From Parabacteroides goldsteinii DSM 19448 = WAL 12034 (GTDB lineage Bacteria > Bacteroidota > Bacteroidia > Bacteroidales > Tannerellaceae): 64,000 bases of DNA. Location of the stretch: NCBI RefSeq assembly GCF_000969835.1, contig NZ_KQ033914.1, forward strand, positions 1-64,000, given 5' to 3'. Made by a program: the position numbers and the translations under genes. Below, one piece after another: positions 1 to 8,680 of this stretch; within the stretch, counting starts at the first letter, position 1, and each line of letters begins with the position of its first letter. The notes beneath the pieces are model-generated. The model searched no databases. It had not been told where the DNA came from and saw nothing but the letters and a program-made list of their open reading frames with translations.

Positions 1-95
1 GCCGTATACATGGAGACGTGTACGTACGGTTCGGTGGCGAGCGTTTAGAAACCTACCGTCCGAAAGGACGGCAAGGCGCTTTGCGCTTAGCCTGT
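1..95 (+). mobile_element. 3' end of a group II intron (domains V and VI)
   Basis: The window opens two bases into a group II intron domain V: GCCGTATACATGG and TACGTACGGTTC form its two arms. It is followed by GGTGGCGAGC and AAACCTACCGT blocks that closely match the 3' end of the complete intron in traG. Domain VI ends in CTTAGCCT, with the probable branch-point A seven bases before the splice site, as in the traG intron. The 3' splice site is placed after base 95 because the next codons, GGA ACC GGT AAA ACG, resume the helicase Walker A motif GTGKT. The rest of the intron lies outside the window. The exact last base is inferred by alignment to the traG intron. Confidence 0.8.
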
Positions 96-2747
96 GGAAC
101 CGGTAAAACGCTGATAATGTGCATTGCAGCGCATGAGATGAAGCGTCTGAACTTGGCACACAAGCCGATGATTATCGGATTGAAAGCCAATGTCGCGGAG
201 ATTGCCGCCACCTATCAGGCGGCATACCCGAACGCACGGATTCTCTACGCCTCGGAGAAGGACTTCTCGACCGCCAACCGCGTGCGTTTCTTCAACAACA
301 TCAAGAACAACGACTACGATTGCGTCATCATGTCGCACGACCAGTTCGGCAAGATTCCGCAGTCGCCGGAGTTGCAGCAGCGCATCCTGCAAGCGGAGCT
401 TGACACGGTGGAGGAAAACCTCGAAGTCCTGCGGCAGCAGGGCAAGAACGTGTCGAGGGCGATGCTGAAAGGGCTGGAAAAGCGCAAGCACAACCTTGAA
501 GCGAAGTTGGAGAAGGTGGAACACGCCATCCAATCGCGCACGGATGATGTGGTGGACTTCAAGCAGATGGGCATCGACCATATCTTCATTGACGAGAGCC
601 ATCAATTCAAGAACTTGACTTTCAACACGCGGCACGACCGTGTGGCGGGTTTGGGCAACTCGGAAGGAAGCCAGAAAGCCCTGAACATGCTCTTTGCCAT
701 ACGTACCATACAGGAGCGCACGGGCAAGGACTTGGGGGCTACGTTCCTATCCGGCACGACCATCAGCAACTCGCTGACGGAGTTGTACCTGCTTTTCAAG
801 TACCTGCGTCCGAAAGAGCTGGAACGGCAGGACATCCGCTGCTTTGACGCTTGGGCGGCTATTTTCGCCAAGAAGACGACCGACTTCGAGTTCAACGTGA
901 CGAACAACGTGGTGCAGAAAGAGCGTTTCCGCTACTTCATCAAAGTGCCGGAGCTTGCTGCCTTCTACAACGAGATTACCGACTACCGCACGGCGGAGGA
1001 TGTGGGTGTGGATCGTCCGCACAAGAACGAGATACTGCACCACATACCGCCCACGCCGGAGCAGGAGGACTTCATCCAAAAGCTGATGCAGTTCGCCAAG
1101 ACGGGCGACGCCACGCTGCTGGGCAGACCGCCCCTGTCGGAAACGGAGGAAAAGGCTAAGATGCTTATCGCCACCGACTACGCACGGAAGATGGCTCTCG
1201 ATATGCGCATGATAGACCCGCATTATGAAGACCACCCCGACAACAAGGCTTCGCACTGCGCCAAGACGATTGCGGAGTATTACCACAAATACGACGCGCA
1301 GAAAGGCACGCAGTTCGTGTTCTCGGATCTGGGAACGTACCAGTCGGGCGACGGATGGAACGTGTACAGCGAGATAAAGCGGAAGCTGACGGAGGACTAC
1401 GGCATACCGGCAAGCGAGGTGCGCTTCATTCAGGAGTGTAAGACCGACAAGGCTCGCAAGGCGGTGATAGACGCCATGAACGCCGGAACGGTGCGTGTGT
1501 TGTTCGGTTCCACCTCCATGCTCGGAACGGGTGTGAATGCGCAAAAAAGGTGTGTCGCCATCCATCATTTGGATACGCCTTGGCGACCGTCCGACCTGCA
1601 ACAGCGTGACGGACGGGGAGTTAGAGCAGGCAACGAGATTGCCAAGCATTTTGCCGGGAACAACGTGGATGTCATCATCTATGCGGTGGAAAAGTCGCTG
1701 GACAGCTACAAGTTCAACCTGCTGCACTGCAAGCAGACGTTCATCTCGCAGCTCAAGAGCGGGGCGATGGGCGCGCGTACCATCGACGAGGGGGCTATGG
1801 ACGAGAAATCGGGCATGAACTTCTCGGAGTACATGGCGTTGCTCTCCGGCAACACCGACCTTTTGGACAAGGCGAAATTAGAGAAGCGTATCGCCTCGCT
1901 CGAAGGGGAACGCAAGTCGTTCAACAAGGGTAGGCGCGATTCGGAGTTCAAGTTGGAATCCAAGACGGGAGAACTGCGTAACAACACGGCTTTCATCGAA
2001 GCCATGACGGAAGACTGGAACCGTTTTCTTTCCGTTGTGCAGACTGATAAGGAAGGCAGCCGCCTTAATCTTGTCAAAGTGGACGGTGTGGATTCAACCG
2101 ACGAAAAAGTTATTGGAAGGCGTTTGCAAGAAATCGCCAAGAACGCTGCGACGGGCGGGCAGTACAAGCCTATTGGGGAACTATATGGTTTTCCGATAAA
2201 GGTGGTCAGCGAGAGGATGCTCAAAGATGGACTGGAGTTTACCGACAACCGCTTCGTGGTGGAAGGTAACTACAAGTACACCTACAACAACGGGCATCTG
2301 GCGATGGCTGACCCGTTAGCCGCCGCACGCAACTTCCTGAACGCATTGGAGAGGATTCCGTCCATAATCGACCAGTATAAGGGAAAGAACGAGGTGCTGG
2401 AAAAGGAGGTTCCGCAGTTGCAGGAGATAGCGGGTAAGGTGTGGAAGAAAGAGGACGAACTGAAACAGTTGAAGTCAGAACTTGCCGCACTTGACCGCAA
2501 GATACAGTTGGAGCTTGCGCCGCCCACGCCCGAAGTCGCCGAAAAAGAAAAAGATGGACAGGAAATCAAGTCGGATGTGGGAGGTGTACGGAACGTGCCA
2601 CCACAACCCACCGAAGATGCACCGCAGATACGCAACTCGGTGGATGAACGAAGTCCGTCTGGCAATTTCATTGCCGACCATATTATTATCGGGCGGCCGG
2701 GGTTTCAATTCAAGGATGAAAACCGTCCGAAAGGGATAAAAATGTAA
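96..2747 (+). CDS. SNF2-like/DEAD-box helicase of the ICE, 3' exon (5' part outside window)
   Basis: This is the C-terminal 883 residues of a very large helicase found in Bacteroides conjugative elements, where it is often fused to an N6-adenine methylase-like region. The exon opens at Walker A (GTGKTLIM). A Walker B/DEAH-type motif (FIDESHQF), motif III-like FLSGTT and motif VI ([12 protein letters not shown]) follow in order. The last 250 residues are rich in Lys/Glu and look coiled-coil, with a Pro-rich tail. The open frame continues upstream to base 18, but that stretch is intron RNA and should not be translated as part of the protein. A functional product needs splicing of the upstream intron. 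The role in transfer is unknown; anti-restriction or DNA processing is a guess. Confidence 0.85.
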   Translation, partial: GTGKTLIMCIAAHEMKRLNLAHKPMIIGLKANVAEIAATYQAAYPNARILYASEKDFSTANRVRFFNNIKNNDYDCVIMSHDQFGKIPQSPELQQRILQAELDTVEENLEVLRQQGKNVSRAMLKGLEKRKHNLEAKLEKVEHAIQSRTDDVVDFKQMGIDHIFIDESHQFKNLTFNTRHDRVAGLGNSEGSQKALNMLFAIRTIQERTGKDLGATFLSGTTISNSLTELYLLFKYLRPKELERQDIRCFDAWAAIFAKKTTDFEFNVTNNVVQKERFRYFIKVPELAAFYNEITDYRTAEDVGVDRPHKNEILHHIPPTPEQEDFIQKLMQFAKTGDATLLGRPPLSETEEKAKMLIATDYARKMALDMRMIDPHYEDHPDNKASHCAKTIAEYYHKYDAQKGTQFVFSDLGTYQSGDGWNVYSEIKRKLTEDYGIPASEVRFIQECKTDKARKAVIDAMNAGTVRVLFGSTSMLGTGVNAQKRCVAIHHLDTPWRPSDLQQRDGRGVRAGNEIAKHFAGNNVDVIIYAVEKSLDSYKFNLLHCKQTFISQLKSGAMGARTIDEGAMDEKSGMNFSEYMALLSGNTDLLDKAKLEKRIASLEGERKSFNKGRRDSEFKLESKTGELRNNTAFIEAMTEDWNRFLSVVQTDKEGSRLNLVKVDGVDSTDEKVIGRRLQEIAKNAATGGQYKPIGELYGFPIKVVSERMLKDGLEFTDNRFVVEGNYKYTYNNGHLAMADPLAAARNFLNALERIPSIIDQYKGKNEVLEKEVPQLQEIAGKVWKKEDELKQLKSELAALDRKIQLELAPPTPEVAEKEKDGQEIKSDVGGVRNVPPQPTEDAPQIRNSVDERSPSGNFIADHIIIGRPGFQFKDENRPKGIKM

Positions 2748-2753
2748 ATAATA

Positions 2754-2802
2754 ATGAAGCAAGAGGGGGAATTATCTAATATCATCCTCTTGCTTCATTT
2801 TT
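2754..2802 (+). terminator. Rho-independent terminator after the helicase
   Basis: ATGAAGCAAGAGG (2754-2766) pairs perfectly with CCTCTTGCTTCAT (2786-2798) and is followed by a run of T. It separates the helicase from the BlaI-led cargo operon. Confidence 0.85.
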
Positions 2803-2882
2803 CATTCATTAATCTACAAATTTCATTGTCGTAATAATCACGTTTGCTTATAAATCATAAAAATAGCCGTATTTGCTTGCTT

Positions 2883-2907
2883 GACTAATTTATTTAGACT
2901 AACTTTG
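2883..2907 (+). promoter_or_regulatory. Promoter and BlaI-type operator
   Basis: TAACTTTG at 2900-2907 fits the Bacteroides -7 box TAnnTTTG. Immediately upstream lies an imperfect dyad, GACTAATTTATTTAGAC (2883-2899). It resembles the perfect palindrome at the second blaI promoter at 11265, so autorepression by the BlaI-family product is likely. Confidence 0.6.
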
Positions 2908-2927
2908 CATATACTAAATTTCATTTA

Positions 2928-3302
2928 ATGATGGAACAACTTACCAAGCGTGAAGAAGAAGTGATGAACAAGTTTTGGGAGAAGGGTGAAGCTACCGTCA
3001 AGGAGATTATCGCCACTTATCCCGAACCTCGTCCAAGCAGAACCGCCATATCTACATTCGTGAAATTTCTTATTGAGAAGGGCTTTTTAGGTCATAAACC
3101 GGCAGGAAACAACGGATTCATCTATTATCCCCTTATAGAAAGAGATGAGTATTGTGGCAACAATCTGATGAATGTGGTACAGCGATATTTTAATAATTCC
3201 ATTCGGGGAGTGATAAGCACTCTTGTAAGGGACAGAAAAATGTCGGATGATGAAGTCCGGGATTTGATAAATCAGGTAATCGAAGGCAATCATCAAGAAT
3301 AG
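2928..3302 (+). CDS. BlaI/MecI/CopY-family transcriptional repressor (orphan)
   Basis: This 124-residue protein has the BlaI-type winged helix at the N-terminus (LTKREEEVMNKFWEKGEATV, then PSRTAISTFVKFLIEKGFL) and a C-terminal dimerisation segment. BlaI proteins bind dyads at their own promoter and are inactivated by cleavage through a BlaR1 membrane protease. No blaR1 follows here. Instead two acetyltransferase genes follow in the same direction within 25 bases, so this repressor may control antibiotic acetylation, or be cleaved in trans by the BlaR1-like protein at 11705. A second ATG at 2931 is an equally good start. It is a clear paralogue of the product at 11322. Confidence 0.85.
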   Translation: MMEQLTKREEEVMNKFWEKGEATVKEIIATYPEPRPSRTAISTFVKFLIEKGFLGHKPAGNNGFIYYPLIERDEYCGNNLMNVVQRYFNNSIRGVISTLVRDRKMSDDEVRDLINQVIEGNHQE

Positions 3303-3324
3303 AACGGCTTAAAGAGTTTTAGAT

Positions 3325-3960
3325 ATGAACCTAACAAAGATATATCCTCGTTCCGGAGATAATCAGACTGTCTATCTTAAATCAGTCATAACGCGCCAGA
3401 ATATTGAAGTCGGAGATTTTACCATTTACAATGATTTTGTGAATGACCCTCGTGACTTTGAGAAGAATAACGTGTTGTATCATTATCCTATAAATCAGGA
3501 TCGTCTGATTATCGGAAAGTTCTGCTCAATAGCTTGCGGAGCAAAGTTTATATTCAATTGCGCCAACCATACACTGAAATCGTTTTCTACATACACGTTC
3601 CCGCTTTTCTTTGAGGAATGGGGCTTACCGAAATCTGATGTCGCTTCTGCATGGGACAATAAAGGAGACATCGTGATTGGTAATGATGTGTGGATAGGTT
3701 ATGACGCAGTAATCATGGCTGGGGTGACTATCGGCGACGGCGCAATAATCGGTACACGGGCAGTTGTAACAAAGGATGTCGAGCCATATTCAATAGTAGG
3801 CGGCATTCCGGCGAAAGAGATACGCAAACGTTTCTCCCCCGATATCATCACCCGTTTGCAGAAACTCCAATGGTGGAACTGGGATACCGATAAAATCAAT
3901 AAATCCATCAGTGCTATTCAAGCCGGGGATATAGATTCATTAGACAGTCATTCTATATAA
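3325..3960 (+). CDS. Vat/CatB-type xenobiotic O-acetyltransferase (left-handed beta-helix)
   Basis: The 211-residue protein has the hexapeptide-repeat fold of the xenobiotic acetyltransferase family (streptogramin A Vat and CatB). Visible family features are YHYPI, LIIGKFCSIACG, the catalytic-His region CANHTLKS near residue 82, the IVIGNDVWIGYDAVIMAGV repeats, and the C-terminal IVGGIPAKEIRKRF and WWNW motifs. The family transfers acetyl from acetyl-CoA to a hydroxyl on streptogramin A or chloramphenicol. The substrate here cannot be told from sequence. It is co-directional with the BlaI gene 22 bases upstream and the CatA-like gene 5 bases downstream, suggesting one operon. Confidence 0.8.
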   Translation: MNLTKIYPRSGDNQTVYLKSVITRQNIEVGDFTIYNDFVNDPRDFEKNNVLYHYPINQDRLIIGKFCSIACGAKFIFNCANHTLKSFSTYTFPLFFEEWGLPKSDVASAWDNKGDIVIGNDVWIGYDAVIMAGVTIGDGAIIGTRAVVTKDVEPYSIVGGIPAKEIRKRFSPDIITRLQKLQWWNWDTDKINKSISAIQAGDIDSLDSHSI

Positions 3961-3965
3961 ATGCC

Positions 3966-4580
3966 ATGAGAGAAGTAAATCCCAAAAACACAACTCGTGC
4001 TTACGCATTTGACATGTGGATGAAAGCCCCCATGCCGATGGTTACATTCTTCAAGACGTTTGATGTATCACGGCTCATGAAAGTCAGCAAGAAGAAAGGC
4101 ATGAAATTCAATATGCTGATGTGCTGGTGCATCGGTAAAGCAGCAAGTCAGGTCAAAGAGTTCTTCATGCTTCCTATCGGAGACAAACTTATTGAGTATG
4201 ACACTATTGCTGTCAATACCATTGTTGCCAACAGTAAAGGTGAGGTAAGTTCCTGCGACATCCCTTTCTCCGACGATTTATCAATCTTCAATGCCGATTA
4301 TATTCGGCTTACACGACAAGTTGCCAAAACCTGCGAGAATCACGACCTCACGGACAGCATGGTAATCGGCACATCGGCATTGGCTCAGTACGACATCGAC
4401 GGTGCAGTCGGAATGTATAGCGGAATATTCAATAATCCCTTTATGATTTGGGGACGATACAGCAAAGGCTGGTTCAAAACAACCCTCACGGTATCATTCC
4501 AATTTCACCACACTCAGATGGATGGCGCACACGCTGCCCGCTTCCTTGATTTGCTCCAAAAAGAAATCGACAAGTTGTAG
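3966..4580 (+). CDS. CatA-like (chloramphenicol acetyltransferase family) O-acetyltransferase
   Basis: This 204-residue protein is slightly shorter than classical CatA (about 215). It keeps the catalytic signature FHHTQMDGAHAARFL near residues 179-193, where the first or second His acts as general base, and the N-terminal TFFKTFDVSRLM segment. The family forms trimers that acetylate chloramphenicol with acetyl-CoA, but many Bacteroidetes and Firmicutes CatA-like proteins have no proven drug substrate. It lies directly after the Vat-like gene, so two unrelated acetyltransferase folds share a BlaI-controlled operon. Resistance is plausible but unproven. Confidence 0.75.
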   Translation: MREVNPKNTTRAYAFDMWMKAPMPMVTFFKTFDVSRLMKVSKKKGMKFNMLMCWCIGKAASQVKEFFMLPIGDKLIEYDTIAVNTIVANSKGEVSSCDIPFSDDLSIFNADYIRLTRQVAKTCENHDLTDSMVIGTSALAQYDIDGAVGMYSGIFNNPFMIWGRYSKGWFKTTLTVSFQFHHTQMDGAHAARFLDLLQKEIDKL

Positions 4581-4722
4581 AAAAATCCACCGTAAGAAGT
4601 GTACCTTATATACAATCCGGCAACATTGAACAATTATTGAAATTATAAACAGTACAGCATTGTTTTGAGAAGCGTCTTTGTCTAACGTGAAAAACAAAGA
4701 TTTGATTGAACAAAAAAGAAAT

Positions 4723-5004
4723 ATGAATATGGAACAGAAATTTTGTCAAAGCTGCGGTATGCCGCTGACTGATGACTACAAAGGAATAAATGCCGATGGT
4801 AGCCGTAATGATGATTACTGCAACTATTGTTACATGGATGGTCAGTTCACGCAGGACATGACGATGGAGCAAATGATTGAGCACTGCGCCCAATTCACCG
4901 ATGAGATAAACAAATGGTCCGGGGAAAATATGACCGTAGAACAGGCGAAAGAGATGATGCGACAATTTTATCCAACCCTCAAACGCTGGAAAAATAGTCT
5001 ATGA
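4723..5004 (+). CDS. Small zinc-ribbon protein
   Basis: This 93-residue protein starts MNMEQKFCQSCGMPL and has a second cysteine pair in DYCNYCYMDGQF. The four cysteines (CxxC, then CxxC after 27 residues) form a probable zinc ribbon. The C-terminal half is an acidic helical segment ending in YPTLKRWK. Its sequence is strongly similar to the N-terminal half of the fused protein at 6994, so the two are paralogues. ATG 4723 is chosen; 4729 is possible. Its stop overlaps the start of a truncated VOC reading frame (ATGA). Function unknown. Confidence 0.7.
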   Translation: MNMEQKFCQSCGMPLTDDYKGINADGSRNDDYCNYCYMDGQFTQDMTMEQMIEHCAQFTDEINKWSGENMTVEQAKEMMRQFYPTLKRWKNSL

Positions 5005-5144
5005 GATTTTGTTGTACAGTTTTATCCGTGTCAGACATAAACAAAGCCCGAAATTTTTACGAAAACATATTCGGGTCGGAAGTCTGTCAGGATTATGTCC
5101 GAAATATTTTGTTCTCTTGCGGTTTGGCTATGCAGCAGTATTAA
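5001..5144 (+). pseudogene. Truncated VOC (glyoxalase-fold) gene fragment
   Basis: The frame starting at ATG 5001, overlapping the zinc-ribbon stop, encodes 47 residues. VLSVSDINKARNFYENIFG is a typical N-terminal VOC/bleomycin-resistance strand-helix unit (SDxxKARxFYExxFG). The frame stops at TAA 5142-5144, about one third of the way through a normal 120-130 residue domain. It is read here as a decayed or deleted VOC gene. The ATGA overlap shows it was once translationally coupled to the zinc-ribbon gene. Confidence 0.65.
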
Positions 5145-5167
5145 ATTACCCCCCATATATTATAATC

Positions 5168-5920
5168 ATGGATATACAACATATAATCAGCTTGGTCAAA
5201 GAGACTAAGGGAATCATCACAAACAGGGAAATGGCAGCCCATGTGAAAGAAAAAGGAGTTGCCGATTACGTTACGCAAGTTGACGTGGCTGTACAGGACT
5301 TTTTGAAAAAGGCACTATATACACTTGCGCCGGACATCCAGTTTCTCGGAGAGGAAACCGGCTTGCAGCGAATGGATACAGACAGCTATTGGATTCTCGA
5401 TCCCGTTGACGGCACTACTAACCTCATGCACGACTATCAGCACAGCGTGGTCTCGCTGGCTCTTTGTCGCCAGAAGGAGATTGTCATGGGCATTATATAT
5501 GACCCGTTTCACGATGAAATTTTCTCAGCCGTCAAAGGCGGAGGCAGTTTCTTGAACGGCAAGCCCATACACGTTTCCTCTGCCCATAAACTCTCGGAAA
5601 CCATAATCGGTATCGGCACTGCTAAAAGAGAGTTGGCGAAAGAAAATTTTGCCCGATTTCTCAAAGTCTATGAAAACTCACAAGATGTCCGACGGCTTGG
5701 TTCCGCAGCCTTGGAACTGGCATATACCGCGTGTGGCAGACAAGGCGGGTATTTCGAGGTATATCTGAACCCTTGGGATTATGCTGCCGGTATGCTTCTG
5801 GTACAAGAGGCCGGAGGAATAGTGACCGATTGGAACGGCAACGCACTTGACCCGGCTCAAGGAAGTCAGGTAGCCGGAACAAACGGACAAGTCCACGAAG
5901 AATTGCTCAAACTATTATGA
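5168..5920 (+). CDS. Inositol monophosphatase family protein
   Basis: The 250-residue product carries both IMPase signatures: LGEET with DPVDGTTN (metal binding, residues about 78-85) and WDYAAG (about 203-208). These proteins are Mg-dependent, Li-sensitive phosphatases acting on myo-inositol-1-phosphate, 3'-phosphoadenosine phosphate or fructose-1,6-bisphosphate; the substrate here is unknown. ATG 5168 is preferred because the longer open frame upstream overlaps the VOC fragment and adds unrelated residues. It overlaps the next gene by 4 bases, indicating coupled translation. Confidence 0.85.
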   Translation: MDIQHIISLVKETKGIITNREMAAHVKEKGVADYVTQVDVAVQDFLKKALYTLAPDIQFLGEETGLQRMDTDSYWILDPVDGTTNLMHDYQHSVVSLALCRQKEIVMGIIYDPFHDEIFSAVKGGGSFLNGKPIHVSSAHKLSETIIGIGTAKRELAKENFARFLKVYENSQDVRRLGSAALELAYTACGRQGGYFEVYLNPWDYAAGMLLVQEAGGIVTDWNGNALDPAQGSQVAGTNGQVHEELLKLL

Positions 5921-6522
5921 TGAATATACAGAAAGAATTACAACAGTTCTCTGCAGGCGAAGCGGATATGCGGTTTAACAACGTGGATGTCGCACCGGAA
6001 ACAATACAGGCAATCATGATAAATGAGGTTGTCCCGTCAAGTCCGGAGGAGGATTTCTATGGGAAGCCAGATTCCGCGTATATGTCAACAACAATTCCGT
6101 TGTTCAGAAAAGCAGGGATAGATGTAGGTTCGGTACAGGATATTTTGAATCGAGGAATTTACATTACCAATGCGGTCAAAACACCTAAAACCGAATATGC
6201 TGTTTCAAAGGAGAGCATAGAGGACAGTCTGTCCTATCTGGAAAAAGAACTTGCTTTATTTCCCAACGTCAAAGTTATCATGCTTATGGGGGATGTGGCA
6301 AAGAAAGCCTTTAATATGATCAGCAAGAAGGCGACAAAGAAAAACGCCGTTCCAAGTATTTCTACTTACAAGCTACGGAATACTGAGATTTTCTATAAAG
6401 GAATACGCATTATACCTTCATACATCATGACCGGTCAGAACATTCTGATTGAAAAGTCAAAATTCGAGATGGCATCGGAGGACATAGAAACGATGTATAG
6501 GTTAATTAAAGATTCTGATTAA
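5917..6522 (+). CDS. Uracil-DNA glycosylase-superfamily-like protein
   Basis: The 201-residue protein shows the layout of the UDG superfamily: an early loop IMINEVVPSSPEEDFYG in place of motif 1 (GE.P), a central ITNAVKTPK block, a VIMLMGDVAKKAF strand, and a late IIPSYIMTGQN loop where UDGs have HPS. Family 4/5 UDGs excise uracil from DNA. The departures from the canonical catalytic motifs mean activity is not assured. It sits in an operon between the IMPase and DUF6194 genes, 2 bases before the latter. Confidence 0.55.
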   Translation: MMNIQKELQQFSAGEADMRFNNVDVAPETIQAIMINEVVPSSPEEDFYGKPDSAYMSTTIPLFRKAGIDVGSVQDILNRGIYITNAVKTPKTEYAVSKESIEDSLSYLEKELALFPNVKVIMLMGDVAKKAFNMISKKATKKNAVPSISTYKLRNTEIFYKGIRIIPSYIMTGQNILIEKSKFEMASEDIETMYRLIKDSD

Positions 6523-6524
6523 AT

Positions 6525-6974
6525 ATGACCATTACACCTGACGATATTTTGAAGTATTGCCTTGACAACCTTGACGGGACAGTCGAAATAAACAGTTGGG
6601 GCGAGCGTGGGATTTTCTACAATCTGGGTGGGGTGTTGAAACGTGGTGTTTATGTCTTGACGGTAAAAGAAAAGGATGGCGACAATGACCGAGCTTCCCA
6701 CCTTGACCGTGAGGATGCGTGGCGAATAAATATAGGAGTCAGAAAACAGACTTTCCGCATGTTATTCGGAGAATTGCCCAAACGCCCATGTAAAGGCGGC
6801 ATTGTTGATATGCCGTATGAATTTACCACAAAGGATGTTATTATACCGCATCCGGTTTATGCGTGGATGGGCTGGATTTGCGCTTTAACCCCATCTGAAG
6901 CGACATTTGAATTATTAAAGCCTTACATCCTTGAATCCTACGAATACGCAAAAGAGAAATTTAAAAAAAGATGA
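6525..6974 (+). CDS. DUF6194 family protein
   Basis: The 149-residue protein is recognised by ASHLDREDAWRINIGV, TFRMLFGELPKRP and PHPVYAWMGWICAL, typical of DUF6194. The fold resembles small MmcQ/YjbR-like proteins, but no function is established. It contains no signal peptide or membrane segment. The gene follows the UDG-like gene with 2 bases between them and precedes the zinc-ribbon fusion gene by about 20 bases, so it is part of the same transcription unit. Confidence 0.75.
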   Translation: MTITPDDILKYCLDNLDGTVEINSWGERGIFYNLGGVLKRGVYVLTVKEKDGDNDRASHLDREDAWRINIGVRKQTFRMLFGELPKRPCKGGIVDMPYEFTTKDVIIPHPVYAWMGWICALTPSEATFELLKPYILESYEYAKEKFKKR

Positions 6975-6993
6975 CATTGATTATTTGAAAATA

Positions 6994-7686
6994 ATGATAG
7001 AACATATGGAACAAAAATTTTGTCAAAGCTGCGGTATGCCTCTCGTTGAGGGTAATATCGGCACAAATTCAGACGGAAGCAAAAGCGAGGACTATTGTGG
7101 CTACTGCTACAAAGAAGGTGCTTTCCTCCAAGATTTCAACATGAGCCAGATGATAGAGTTCTGCACTCAGTTTACTGACCAGATTAACAAGGAAACGGGT
7201 TGGAATCTTACGCCCCAACAGGCAAAGGCTCAAATGCAACAAATCTTCCCAACACTCAAACGCTGGAAAGAGAAAGATGAAAGAAGTTTGATTGAAAAAG
7301 CCACACACCTGCTTTCGCAGTGCAAAGAGGTTACGTTGGCATCGGTCAATGCGGACGGTTTCCCTCGCCCGGTGCCATTGGATAAAATTCATTCAATCGG
7401 ATATAATGAAGTTTGGATAGTGACAGCAGCAAACTCCGAAAAGGTTGCCGATTTCAGGCTCAATCCTAAAGCCGGACTTTCTTACTCGTTTTATGGCGAT
7501 AGTGTTGCATTGCGCGGCACGGTCGAAATCATTACGGATGAAGAAACCCGCAAACGGATGTGGCAGGAATATTTTATAAATTACTTCCCCGATGGCCCGG
7601 CAGATCCGAACTACGTGCTTATCCGTTTTATCGGAAATGAGGCTACCCTCTGGATAAACCGTGAGTTTGCTCATATTACAATATAA
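6994..7686 (+). CDS. Zinc-ribbon/pyridoxamine 5'-phosphate oxidase-like fusion protein
   Basis: This protein of about 230 residues has two parts. Residues 1-95 repeat the zinc-ribbon protein at 4723 (EQKFCQSCGMPL, CGYCYKEG, FPTLKRWKEK). Residues 100-230 form a PNPOx-like split beta-barrel (ATHLLSQCKEVTLASVNADG, RPVPLDKIHS, ALRGTVEIITDEE, LWINREFAHI), a fold that binds FMN or F420. The fusion suggests a redox role with the zinc ribbon as a protein or metal contact, but no substrate is known. ATG 6994 or 7006 could be the start; 7006 matches the paralogue more exactly. Confidence 0.75.
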   Translation: MIEHMEQKFCQSCGMPLVEGNIGTNSDGSKSEDYCGYCYKEGAFLQDFNMSQMIEFCTQFTDQINKETGWNLTPQQAKAQMQQIFPTLKRWKEKDERSLIEKATHLLSQCKEVTLASVNADGFPRPVPLDKIHSIGYNEVWIVTAANSEKVADFRLNPKAGLSYSFYGDSVALRGTVEIITDEETRKRMWQEYFINYFPDGPADPNYVLIRFIGNEATLWINREFAHITI

Positions 7687-7749
7687 ACACATCAATGATG
7701 CGAAAGTGACTCAAACAGTCGGCAGATAGAGTGAAATGTAATGCGCAAA

Positions 7750-7794
7750 TGTCCGTTTTTTACTATCGTCGGAAATCTTGATGGTGTAATTTTG
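7750..7794 (+). promoter_or_regulatory. AraC-gene promoter with putative operator
   Basis: TGTCCGTTTTTTACTATC (7750-7767) lies exactly 19 bp upstream of the -7 box TAATTTTG (7787-7794). The same element with the same spacing precedes the VOC gene at 10806, and a variant with the same spacing precedes the chromosomal AraC paralogue at 58252. It is the likely binding site of this AraC-like family. The -7 box ends only 4 bases before the ATG, so the transcript would be almost leaderless. Confidence 0.7.
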
Positions 7795-7798
7795 CGGG

Positions 7799-8605
7799 AT
7801 GCAGACATTCAGAATCATACAGCCTACGCCTGCCTTAAAACCGTTCATACGGTATTATTGGATATTGCAGGATAAGACATCCGGCATAGTGTCGCAACGC
7901 ACTTTGCCGACTGGCTGTATGTCGCTTGTGTTCCATCGTGGCGAAAGGCTGAAAGTCACGAACCGTGATGAATTACAGCCGCAGAGTTTTATTTGCGGTC
8001 AGGAAAGCCGTTATTCAGATGTGACTTCAACCGGTGACATTGAAATGATAGTGGTGGTATTCCAACCTCATGCGGCAAAAATATTCTTCCGTATGCCGGT
8101 CTCTTTACTGCATGACAGGAATGTGGCGGTTGCAGACATTGAAAATCCCGCCTTGCGCGATCTGGCGCGTAGAGTTGAAGACAGCGAAAATCACGATACC
8201 AGCATTGCACTTATAGAAGATTATTTCTACAAGTGTCTATTGTATGGGACAAATTATCATCTGCCACGATTGGCAGAAGTGATACACCATATCAACAAGT
8301 CCTCTCAAACAAATATCAAGACACTTTCGGATATTGCGTGTTTGAGTGAGAAACAATTCTCCCGGATTTTCTCGGAAAACATAGGAACGACACCCAAAGA
8401 TTTTATGCGCATAGTCAGGTTGCAACGTACCTTATCAGTCTTGCAGCATAATTCGGGAATAGGTTTTGCCCAACTGTCATACGAGTGTGGGTACACCGAC
8501 CAATCCCACATGATTAAAGAATTCAAGCTATTCTCTGGCTTCACACCGAAAGAGTATCTCGCTCAATACTATCCTGTTTCCGACTATTTTACATTCGGAA
8601 AATAG
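7799..8605 (+). CDS. AraC-family transcriptional regulator (DUF6597-type N-terminus)
   Basis: The 268-residue protein has an N-terminal effector domain (IIQPTPALKPFIRYYWIL, LPTGCMSLVFHRGE, SFICGQESRYSD) of the DUF6597 type. The C-terminal AraC double helix-turn-helix is visible as IKTLSDIACLSEKQFSRIFS and FAQLSYECGYTDQSHMIKEF, ending FSGFTPKEYL. ATG 7799 is supported by collinearity with the chromosomal paralogue at 58252, which begins in the same way. It is probably autoregulated through the GTCC element upstream and may also control the VOC gene at 10806, which has the same promoter. The ligand is unknown. Confidence 0.85.
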   Translation: MQTFRIIQPTPALKPFIRYYWILQDKTSGIVSQRTLPTGCMSLVFHRGERLKVTNRDELQPQSFICGQESRYSDVTSTGDIEMIVVVFQPHAAKIFFRMPVSLLHDRNVAVADIENPALRDLARRVEDSENHDTSIALIEDYFYKCLLYGTNYHLPRLAEVIHHINKSSQTNIKTLSDIACLSEKQFSRIFSENIGTTPKDFMRIVRLQRTLSVLQHNSGIGFAQLSYECGYTDQSHMIKEFKLFSGFTPKEYLAQYYPVSDYFTFGK

Positions 8606-8628
8606 CGGTTATACAGCCCTGCATTTGG

Positions 8629-8671
8629 TTGTCACCGATTATTTTTATAATTTTGTCACCGGTTAGTGACA
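8629..8671 (+). promoter_or_regulatory. TetR-gene promoter and operator dyad
   Basis: The -7 box TAATTTTG (8648-8655) is followed at once by the dyad TGTCAC-N6-GTGACA (8654-8671), which would cover the transcription start. A further half-site copy, TTGTCACCGATT (8629-8640), lies upstream. The arrangement fits autorepression by the TetR product. Confidence 0.65.
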
Positions 8672-8680
8672 TTATATAAA

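Noticed and set aside
18..95. N-terminus of the helicase
   Set aside because: These bases are group II intron domains V-VI; the reading frame across them is accidental.
747..1727. Long minus-strand open frame inside the helicase
   Set aside because: It is opposite a well-supported conserved gene and arises from codon bias in the high-GC region. The same holds for the long antisense frames in mob and tra genes (for example 38750-40351 and 36617-37507).
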